Made by a program: the position numbers and the translations under genes. A model generated the notes under the pieces. That model ran no database searches. It saw only the letters and a list, made by a program, of their open reading frames with translations, and was not told the DNA's origin. Positions 6,655 through 12,895 of a DNA stretch of 42,412 nucleotides are shown piece after piece (position 1 is the stretch's first letter; each line of letters starts with the position of its first letter). Source of the DNA: ZC4RG30 sp965652645 (GTDB lineage Bacteria > Pseudomonadota > Gammaproteobacteria > Steroidobacterales > Steroidobacteraceae); assembly GCA_965652645.1 (NCBI GenBank), contig CBFGXE010000021.1, positions 1 to 42,412 on the forward strand, given 5' to 3'.

Positions 6655-8702
6655 CAGCGCCCGGACCGGTCGAAGAGATAGGCCTTGAGGTCTTCTGCCT
6701 CCTCGGGCCGCAGGTACTTCGAGAACGAGGGCATGCCGGCGCCGGTGAGCACGCCGTCGAACAGCACGGCATCGAGGTTGTCGAGCAGCGGCGAGCGGCG
6801 CAGGTCGGGCGCACCGCCGGAGTTGATCGCGGCCGGGCCATGGCAGGAACCGCAATGCGCCACGTAGTGATCGGCGCCGCGCTGCACGCGTGGGTCGGTG
6901 GAGGGCGGTGGCACTTCCAGCGCCGGCAGTGGTTCGGGTTTCGGCGGCAGGGTTGCCTGGCCACCGAGCTTGAACACCAGCAACCGGCGGTCCACGCCGT
7001 AGCGATAACCCATGGGCACCAGGCCATGTTCCTGCGACATGCCGCCGCCGATGCCGGCCATCACCGCCACGTACTGCTCGCCATCCACGCTGAATACCGC
7101 CGGCCCGCCCATCACCGCGTTGTGCGTCGGGGCCTGCCAGAGCAGCGTGCCGTCGCGGTCATCGAAGGCCAGCAGGCGGCCATCCCCGGTGCCGGCGAAG
7201 ACCAGTCCGCCAGCCGTGGCCGCGGTGCCGCCCGCGAACATCGTCGGCAGGGGATGGCGCCAGGCCTCGCGCTGGCGCACCGGGTCCCAGGCCATCACGC
7301 CGCCTTCGCTGGCGCCGCCCACCGGGCCGCGCTTCAGCGAACTGTCGAATACGCCGGCGCGGAATTCGTAGTTCGCCAGGTCCAGCGCCTCGTAGCGCAG
7401 GCCGGCTTCGCGGTAGGCGAAATAGACCAGTCCGCTCTGCGGGCTGAACGACATGGGGTACCAGTTGTGGCCACCGGCGGGAGAGGGCCAGATATCCACG
7501 GGACCGGCATCGAAGCGGATGCCGGGCGCCTCCACCGGCCGGCCTGTCGCCAGGTCCACGCGCTCGGCCCAGGTGACCTTCACGTACTTCTCCGCCGAGA
7601 TCAGTTCCCCGGTGGCGCGGTCGAGCACGTAGAAGAAGCCGTTCTTCGGTGCCTGCATGATGACCTTGCGCGCCTTGCCGCCGATCTCGAGGTCCGCCAG
7701 CACCAGGTCCATCGTCGCCGCATAGTCCCAGTTCTCGCCGGGGGTGCCCTGGTAGTGCCAGGCGTATTCGCCCGTGTCGACGTCCACCGCGACGATGGAG
7801 GAGAGGAAGAGGTTGTCGCCACCGCCCGGAGAGCGCACGGCCTGGTTCCACGGGCCGCCATTGCCCATGGCGATGTACACCAGGCGCAGCGCCGGATCAT
7901 AGGCAAAGGCATTCCAGGGATTGCCGCCGCCGCCGTACTTCCACCACTCGCCGGTCCACGTCCCGGCTGCCCTGCGCATGGCTTCGTTCTCGAAGCCATC
8001 GGCGGGATTGCCCGGCACGGCATGGAAACGCCACAGCAGCTCGCCGGTGGCGGCATCGTAGGCGCTGGCGTAGCCGCGCGTGCCGATATCCCCGCCGCTC
8101 TGGCCGATGATCACCTTGCCATCGAACACCCGCGGCGCACCGGTGCTGCCGTAGGGAATGGCGCGGTCAAAAGCCTGTGCCGTCCACATGACCTTGCCAT
8201 TGCGTGCATCCAGCGCGATCAGCCGACCGTCTGCCACTGCCACATAGACCTTGCCCTGGTAGAGGGCGACGCCGCGGTTGCGGTCCCAGACCACGGCCTC
8301 CGCGGCGCGCGCCTGCGCCCCGGGATCATGCGTCCACACCATGCGGCCGGTGCGGGCATCCACCGCATGCACCACGCCCCAGCTGCCGGTGGTGTAGATC
8401 ACGCCGTCGGCCACCAGCGGCGTGGCCTCGACGGTGCCCTTTGCGGGCAGGTCCACGTACCAGGCCAGCCCCAGCTGCTGCACGTTGTCGCGCGTGACCT
8501 GCGCCAGCGGGCTGAAACGCTGCTCGGCCCAGGTGCGGCCGTGGCTGAGCCAGTCACCCGTGCGCGCTGGATCCTCGATGGCAGCGCCATCGATGCGCGC
8601 CGTGGCGGCCAGCGCCTTTTCCAGTGGATCGGTGCGACTGCATCCCGCACACAGCAGCAGGGGCACGAGGATGGCCCCGCAGAGACGTCCGAAGCTGTTC
8701 AT
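6654..8702 (-). CDS. PQQ-dependent alcohol dehydrogenase lipoprotein with C-terminal cytochrome c
   Basis: A 682-residue quinohemoprotein alcohol dehydrogenase. It oxidises an alcohol in the periplasm with PQQ and passes electrons to its own heme. The N terminus MNSFGRLCGAILVPLLLCAGC has a lipobox with Ser next to the Cys, predicting an outer-membrane lipoprotein. The propeller carries hallmark segments: GNGGPWNQAVRSPGGGDNLF, GENWDYAATMDLVLADLE with the catalytic Asp, and VIMQAPKNGFFYVLD. The C-terminal domain has HCGSCHG for covalent heme and GAGMPSF for the Met ligand. The vicinal Cys-Cys pair typical of the family is replaced by Val-Val (AEAVVWDRNRGVAL). It is first in the minus-strand run and divergent from the esterase gene. 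The substrate may be the hydroxylated product of the P450. Confidence 0.92.
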   Translation of the reverse strand: MNSFGRLCGAILVPLLLCAGCSRTDPLEKALAATARIDGAAIEDPARTGDWLSHGRTWAEQRFSPLAQVTRDNVQQLGLAWYVDLPAKGTVEATPLVADGVIYTTGSWGVVHAVDARTGRMVWTHDPGAQARAAEAVVWDRNRGVALYQGKVYVAVADGRLIALDARNGKVMWTAQAFDRAIPYGSTGAPRVFDGKVIIGQSGGDIGTRGYASAYDAATGELLWRFHAVPGNPADGFENEAMRRAAGTWTGEWWKYGGGGNPWNAFAYDPALRLVYIAMGNGGPWNQAVRSPGGGDNLFLSSIVAVDVDTGEYAWHYQGTPGENWDYAATMDLVLADLEIGGKARKVIMQAPKNGFFYVLDRATGELISAEKYVKVTWAERVDLATGRPVEAPGIRFDAGPVDIWPSPAGGHNWYPMSFSPQSGLVYFAYREAGLRYEALDLANYEFRAGVFDSSLKRGPVGGASEGGVMAWDPVRQREAWRHPLPTMFAGGTAATAGGLVFAGTGDGRLLAFDDRDGTLLWQAPTHNAVMGGPAVFSVDGEQYVAVMAGIGGGMSQEHGLVPMGYRYGVDRRLLVFKLGGQATLPPKPEPLPALEVPPPSTDPRVQRGADHYVAHCGSCHGPAAINSGGAPDLRRSPLLDNLDAVLFDGVLTGAGMPSFSKYLRPEEAEDLKAYLFDRSGR

Positions 8703-8777
8703 CGCCAGTCCACCTCCCGTGCCCGCATGCTAACCCACGCTGGCGGGGCACGGTGCCGCGGGCCTATGCTGTGCGGG

Positions 8778-8791
8778 TGAAAGCGCGTGTC
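8778..8791. promoter_or_regulatory. Possible degenerate copy of the 14-bp operator
   Basis: TGAAAGCGCGTGTC matches TGCAAGCGCTTGCA at 10 of 14 positions, mainly in the left half and centre. It lies in the divergent gap between the PQQ dehydrogenase and esterase genes, where a third operator would be expected. Chance matches are possible in GC-rich DNA. Confidence 0.22.
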
Positions 8792-8814
8792 ACCGGTTCC
8801 ATGGACGGAAGGCC

Positions 8815-9831
8815 GTGATCTCCGGCAGGCGGCTTGCCGCGGCCGTTGCCGTCACGCTGGCCAGCCTGTGCGCTGGCGGTGCCGCGCCGGAAATGTGGGT
8901 GACGGCACCGGCTGATGCCACACGTGTGCCGGTCGCACCGCCGCTCGATCGGGGCGGCAACTTCATCGTTTCCCCTGCCACGCGCTGGGCCGACGTGCCG
9001 CCCTACGAAGTGCGCGAAGGCGTGTCGCGCGGAAAGCTGGTGCAGTTCCAGGTGCCTTCCACGGTTTCGGACATGTTCCCGGGCGTGGCCGGCCCCTATG
9101 AGCGCAATGTCTGGGTCTATGTGCCGGCCGGTTACGTGCCGGGCACGGAACTGCCACTGATGGTGGACCACGACGGCCGTGCCGATGCCGTGGTCCAGAC
9201 CACCCTGATCGCGGTGATGGACAATCTCATTGCGGAGAAACGCCTGCCGATGATGGCGGGCCTGTTCATCGCCAATGGCGGCGATGGCAGGCCCAGCGAG
9301 CGCTCGCTGGAATACGACACCGTCTCCGGCAGGTATGGAGAATACATCGAGCAGGTCATCGTGCCGCTGGCAGAGCAGGCGGCCAATGTGAAGTTCACCC
9401 GCGATGGCCATGGCCGCGGCGTGATCGGGCAAAGCTCGGGTGCCGCCGCCGCCCTTGCCATGGCCTGGTTCCACAATGACCTCTACACGCGGGTGATCTC
9501 CTATTCAGGCACCTTCGTCAACATCCAGAACAGCGAACAGCATCCGCGCGGCGCCTGGGAATACCACGCCAGCCTGATTCCCGGTTCGCCGAAGAAGAAC
9601 CTGCGTATCTGGCTGCATGTCAGCGACCGCGACAACAGCTTCGGCCTTCCCGAGGAGAGCTTTCGCAACTGGCCGCTGGCCAACAACCGCATGGCCACGG
9701 CGCTCAAGGCCAGGGGCTACGAATACCAGTACCTCTGGTCCACCGATTCCGGTCACGTGGAACGTGGCGTGGAGCGCCAGACGCTGGAACAGGCCATGGA
9801 GTGGATCTGGAAGACCTACTCGCCGGAGTAG
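8815..9831 (+). CDS. Secreted esterase, alpha/beta-hydrolase of the esterase D / enterochelin esterase type
   Basis: A 338-residue secreted hydrolase. It starts at GTG (8815) with GGAAGG close upstream; no better in-frame start is visible. A signal peptide covers about the first 23 residues (MISGRRLAAAVAVTLASLCAGGA). The alpha/beta-hydrolase triad can be placed: nucleophile Ser in GVIGQSSGAAAALA (about residue 207), an acid in WLHVSDRDNSFG, and His in STDSGHVERGVE. The N-terminal YERNVWVYVPAGYVPGTELP is typical of esterase D or feruloyl-esterase-like proteins. It is divergent from the PQQ dehydrogenase and convergent with the serine hydrolase gene. It may release an alcohol or acid moiety for the neighbouring oxidases; the substrate is not known. 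Confidence 0.85.
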   Translation: MISGRRLAAAVAVTLASLCAGGAAPEMWVTAPADATRVPVAPPLDRGGNFIVSPATRWADVPPYEVREGVSRGKLVQFQVPSTVSDMFPGVAGPYERNVWVYVPAGYVPGTELPLMVDHDGRADAVVQTTLIAVMDNLIAEKRLPMMAGLFIANGGDGRPSERSLEYDTVSGRYGEYIEQVIVPLAEQAANVKFTRDGHGRGVIGQSSGAAAALAMAWFHNDLYTRVISYSGTFVNIQNSEQHPRGAWEYHASLIPGSPKKNLRIWLHVSDRDNSFGLPEESFRNWPLANNRMATALKARGYEYQYLWSTDSGHVERGVERQTLEQAMEWIWKTYSPE

Positions 9832-9852
9832 GCCGGCGCCTCAGGGCCGGCC
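9831..9852. terminator. GC-rich hairpin between convergent genes
   Basis: GGCCGGC and GCCGGCC form a perfect 7-bp stem around an 8-base loop, overlapping the ends of both the esterase and serine hydrolase genes. No T-run follows on either strand. It may act as a bidirectional terminator. Confidence 0.4.
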
Positions 9853-11274
9853 GATGACCCCCAGCACGTCGGCGCTGAAGCGGCTGATGTCGAATCCGGC
9901 GCCGGAATCGAATCCGCGGCGCACGACCACCACCTTGCGCGAGGGGATCACCATTGCGTAGTGGCCCTGGCCACCGCTGGGGGTGAAGGCATCAGTGGGC
10001 AGGCCGGCCATGCCCCCGTGCAGCCAGAACTGCGCGCCATAAAACGGCGCGCGCGCGGGCTGCGCAGGACCTTTCGTGGTCACGTATTCCACCCAGCCCT
10101 CGGGCAGGATGCGCTCGCCCATCCACACGCCGTCATTCAGGTACAGCAGCCCGAAACGCGCGAAGTCCCGCGCCGTGCTCCAGGCCTGGCCCGACATCAG
10201 GAAGTCGCCGTTCCAGTCGCCGTTGGTGGTGGTGCGCGTCATGCCGATGCGCCAGAAGAATTCCCGATAGGGGAAGGCGAAGAAACGGCGGTCATCCTGC
10301 ATGGCCTCGCGCAGCGCACGCATGGCCAGCATGGTGTCCGGCGGGCTGTAAACGAATGTGGAGCCGGGCAGGGTGTCCAGGAAGTTGGTGGCTGCGAGGT
10401 CCGCGACGGTGCCGCCCTGGGCGTAGATCTTCTGCAGCGGGCTGCCGCGCCCCTGCGTGTAGAGCCCGCTGGACATGCGCAGCAGGTGCTCGTAGGTGAT
10501 GGCACCGCGCGGATCGCCCGGCTTGCGCCACGCGGCGATGTGTGCGGGGTCCTGCACCTTGAGAATTCCCGCGCCGGCGGCGATGCCCAGCAGGCTGGCG
10601 GCGAAGCTCTTGGCCGCAGAGTGGGTCTGCGATCCCTTGTGCAGGTCGAATCCGCGGTCATAGCGCTCGCCGACAACGCGGCCGTCGACTACGACCACCA
10701 CGCCCCAGGTGGTGCCGCCATAGGTCTGGCCATCGAAGGCGGCAGCCACCAGGGCATCAAGTGCTGCCTGCTGTCTGGCGGGCAGTTTCGCGGTCGCATT
10801 GGCATCGCCCATGGGCCAGGGCCGGCTGTCCAGGTCGGGCGCGCGCAGGTTGTCATCGACGCGGGGCAGGTGCCGCGCGGCTTCCAGTGACGCTCCGGCA
10901 GGCAGCTGGACGCAGCCGAGCACGGGACGCCAGACCACATGGCGCGGCGGCATGGCGTCGTCGTATCGCACGGAGACGGTGCGGGCGGCTTCGTCGATGG
11001 AAGTCGGGAAGGCCGGCAGGGCGCCCATGGCCGGGTCGCGGCCATTGAGGTCGCGCTCGATGATCTCGTCGCCGAGTCCTCCCGACCAGCGTCCGCTGCA
11101 GATGTTCAGCGCCCGCGTGGCGGCAGCCCCAGCAGCCGTGTTGCGCACCGTCTCGCCGCTGCGGCGGGCTGCCGCCTGCAGTGGCGAATCCTCTGTCGCG
11201 GGGGCGGCGGCAGGCGCGCCCGTCGAAGCGGACAGCAGCGCGCAGATGAGGAGTGGAACGGGCAGGCGATGCAT
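9841..11274 (-). CDS. Secreted serine hydrolase of the beta-lactamase (class C / NylB-like) fold
   Basis: A 477-residue protein with a signal peptide (MHRLPVPLLICALLSASTGAPAAA). The SxxK catalytic motif is THSAAKSFAASLLG (Ser near residue 219), and a Tyr motif appears in FVYSPPDTMLAMRAL, reading YSP rather than the usual YxN. A GGQGHYAMVIPS segment near the C terminus replaces the KTG box. MSSGLYTQG, WRIGMT and FLMSGQAWSTARDFARFGLLYLN are typical of the penicillin-binding-protein-like serine hydrolases that include 6-aminohexanoate-dimer hydrolase and EstB esterases. About 170 residues precede the catalytic domain, with two Cys that might pair. It is probably a periplasmic esterase or amidase rather than a true beta-lactamase. 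Confidence 0.85.
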   Translation of the reverse strand: MHRLPVPLLICALLSASTGAPAAAPATEDSPLQAAARRSGETVRNTAAGAAATRALNICSGRWSGGLGDEIIERDLNGRDPAMGALPAFPTSIDEAARTVSVRYDDAMPPRHVVWRPVLGCVQLPAGASLEAARHLPRVDDNLRAPDLDSRPWPMGDANATAKLPARQQAALDALVAAAFDGQTYGGTTWGVVVVVDGRVVGERYDRGFDLHKGSQTHSAAKSFAASLLGIAAGAGILKVQDPAHIAAWRKPGDPRGAITYEHLLRMSSGLYTQGRGSPLQKIYAQGGTVADLAATNFLDTLPGSTFVYSPPDTMLAMRALREAMQDDRRFFAFPYREFFWRIGMTRTTTNGDWNGDFLMSGQAWSTARDFARFGLLYLNDGVWMGERILPEGWVEYVTTKGPAQPARAPFYGAQFWLHGGMAGLPTDAFTPSGGQGHYAMVIPSRKVVVVRRGFDSGAGFDISRFSADVLGVIGRP

Positions 11275-11291
11275 GTGGCTGACATAAGACC

Positions 11292-11306
11292 GGAATCAGG
11301 GATTCC
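11292..11306. promoter_or_regulatory. Inverted repeat upstream of the serine hydrolase gene
   Basis: GGAATC-AGG-GATTCC is a perfect 6-3-6 inverted repeat, 18 bases upstream of the serine hydrolase start. Its position suits an operator. Nothing identifies the regulator. Confidence 0.3.
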
Positions 11307-11360
11307 CCGCAACCGGCGGTGTGCGTGCGCTGGTTCACAGTCCAGGAGTCGGGCGGCCCC

Positions 11361-11366
11361 TAGACT
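11361..11366 (+). promoter_or_regulatory. Probable -10 box (TAGACT) of the GGDEF gene
   Basis: TAGACT occurs 57 bases before the chosen start at 11423. The same hexamer stands before the genes at 15674 and 25404. Transcription from here would exclude the earlier GTG at 11321 as a start. No good -35 box is visible. Confidence 0.35.
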
Positions 11367-11422
11367 CGCGCCGTACCTGTACCCCGTCCTGCCGCGGCAG
11401 GGCCAACCTTCGCAAAGGTCGC

Positions 11423-12655
11423 TTGAGCAACCACCGGTCCATCGCCCTTTCCCAACTTCCCGATTCGTCCTGCGCAGAGGAGCTGCATGCCGGTGTGTCG
11501 CGGCTCCGCTTTGCCCCGCCACTGGAATCCGCATTCCGGCGCCACCACCTGACGAGGGTGCGCGTGCGTACCCGCACCTGGGGCGTCGTCACCGCCGTCT
11601 TTGCGCTGACCTTCACCTCGCTGCAGCTCGGGGCCGCAGGGCTGATGCATCCGGCCAGCCTCCTGGACCTGTTGATCCTGCCGCTCTCGCTGCTGGTGGC
11701 CTGGCTGCCGTGGAGCCGCTTCTACCTGTCGCACTACCTGCAGATCGCACGTTTCGCCACGCCGATCGCCAGCGCGCTGACCGCGCCATTCTCGGCGCTG
11801 GCGGCATCGCAGGGCCAGTACGAGGTGCTGGTGCTGTTTGCGCTGCAGATCGTCGGTGTCTTCCAGTTCACCGGACTGCTGTTCCGCGCGGCGCTGTTCA
11901 CCTGCGTTGCCATGGTGATCGGGTTCGCCGTCGGGGCGGTGCTGTGGATGGCGCCGGAAGAAACGGGCAAGTTCGTCTTCACCATGGCCCTGGCCACCAC
12001 CATCGGTGGTTTTGCCGTGCGCGACTCCGAGAAGGTCGCGCGCACGCAGTTCCTGGAAGACCGCCTGCTGCGCGAGCTGATGGAGCGCGATCCGCTCACC
12101 GGCCTGAAGAACCGCAGGAGTTTCGACGAACACCTGCAGCGCATCTGGATGCAGGCCCAGCGCGATGCCCGCACGATGGCCGTGCTGATGGTGGATGCGG
12201 ATGACTTCAAGGCCTACAACGACACCTACGGCCACCAGGCCGGTGACGAGGTGCTGCGGCGGATCGGCGCCGTGCTGCGGGAATTCGGGCGCCGTCCACT
12301 CGACCTGGTCGCGCGTTATGGCGGCGAGGAGTTCGCGCTGATCATGAACGACGTGTCGTCCGAGCACGCCGCCAAGGTGGCCGAGCAGCTGCGGGCGGCC
12401 GTGGCCGCGATGGGCATCGCGCATGCTTCGGCCCGTGGCAGCGGCGTCGTCACGCTCAGCGTTGGCGTGGCCGTGGGCAGGCCGGTGCTGGGCCGCACGC
12501 CGCAGGGACTGCTGCAGCTGGCCGACGAGGCCCTGTATGAGGCCAAGGCGGCCGGCCGCAACCGCGTGGTGGTCAAGGGGCAGGAGGCCTACAACGCGTT
12601 CGAAAGCGGCGTATTCCTGTCGCCGCGCGAAATGCGCGGCAAGGCCACAGGCTGA
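11423..12655 (+). CDS. Membrane-bound diguanylate cyclase (GGDEF)
   Basis: A protein of about 410 residues that makes cyclic di-GMP from two GTP. The N-terminal half has roughly five or six membrane segments (TWGVVTAVFALTFTSLQLG, LLDLLILPLSLLVAWLPW, VLVLFALQIVGVFQFTGLLF and others). The C-terminal GGDEF domain starts with ERDPLTGLKNRRSFDEHL and has the active-site motif RYGGEEFALI near residue 299. RPLD, five residues before GGEEF, is an intact RxxD inhibitory site, so product feedback is likely. I chose TTG 11423, preceded by AAAGG; an upstream GTG at 11321 lies before the likely promoter, and no in-frame ATG exists near the N terminus. The membrane domain presumably senses an unknown signal. 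Confidence 0.85.
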   Translation: MSNHRSIALSQLPDSSCAEELHAGVSRLRFAPPLESAFRRHHLTRVRVRTRTWGVVTAVFALTFTSLQLGAAGLMHPASLLDLLILPLSLLVAWLPWSRFYLSHYLQIARFATPIASALTAPFSALAASQGQYEVLVLFALQIVGVFQFTGLLFRAALFTCVAMVIGFAVGAVLWMAPEETGKFVFTMALATTIGGFAVRDSEKVARTQFLEDRLLRELMERDPLTGLKNRRSFDEHLQRIWMQAQRDARTMAVLMVDADDFKAYNDTYGHQAGDEVLRRIGAVLREFGRRPLDLVARYGGEEFALIMNDVSSEHAAKVAEQLRAAVAAMGIAHASARGSGVVTLSVGVAVGRPVLGRTPQGLLQLADEALYEAKAAGRNRVVVKGQEAYNAFESGVFLSPREMRGKATG

Positions 12656-12673
12656 GATCCCGCGGCCCGGCCC

Positions 12674-12754
12674 TCACCGGTCCGCCAGGTCACCTGCCCG
12701 CCGCACCAGCTGCACGAACTCCGCCCGGTACCCCTGCGGATCGGTGCCCACGAT
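12674..12754 (-). pseudogene. Relic: C terminus of a von Willebrand factor A / YfbK-like protein
   Basis: Read on the minus strand, 26 codons ending in TGA give IVGTDPQGYRAEFVQLVRR followed by AGDLADR. This resembles the conserved end (DxxGYRAEFVxLVxxA) of YfbK-type vWA proteins with a DUF3520 domain. Upstream of it the frame holds no recognisable domain and runs into the receptor gene on the other strand. I read it as the surviving tail of a deleted gene; the match is from memory, not from a search. Confidence 0.4.
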
Positions 12755-12783
12755 CCTTGTTGAAGTCCTCGACGTACAGGGGA

Positions 12784-12836
12784 CATTGACGTCCGTCAAT
12801 GACGCCAAGATTGTCAACAATTTCGTCAACACGTTG
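12784..12836. promoter_or_regulatory. Cluster of three inverted repeats upstream of the TonB receptor gene
   Basis: Within 53 bases lie CATTGACG-TC-CGTCAATG (12784-12801), ATTGT-CA-ACAAT (12810-12821) and CAAC-AC-GTTG (12827-12836). The pentamer GTCAA recurs at 12795, 12813 and 12825. The first resembles TetR-type sites and the second GntR-type sites. They lie 60 to 112 bases before the receptor ATG, as expected for operators controlling outer-membrane uptake. Confidence 0.5.
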
Positions 12837-12895
12837 GTTACTCTCGGGTCCTGTCCCCGCGGCGGTCGCAGTTGGCAGAACAGGGAGTGCATGTC

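Noticed and set aside
5643..8780. Very long open frame on the plus strand opposite the CapA-family and PQQ dehydrogenase genes
   Set aside because: It has no recognisable domain and is rich in Arg, His, Ala and Gly, as expected for the complement of GC-rich coding DNA. The minus-strand proteins are clear family members.
9841..11274. Antibiotic-resistance beta-lactamase
   Set aside because: The SxxK motif is present, but the Tyr motif is YSP and there is no KTG box. The long N-terminal domain and neighbours fit a NylB/EstB-type esterase or amidase better.
11321..11422. Earlier GTG start for the GGDEF protein
   Set aside because: It lies upstream of the likely TAGACT promoter box and would add an Arg- and Cys-rich stretch unlike the family.
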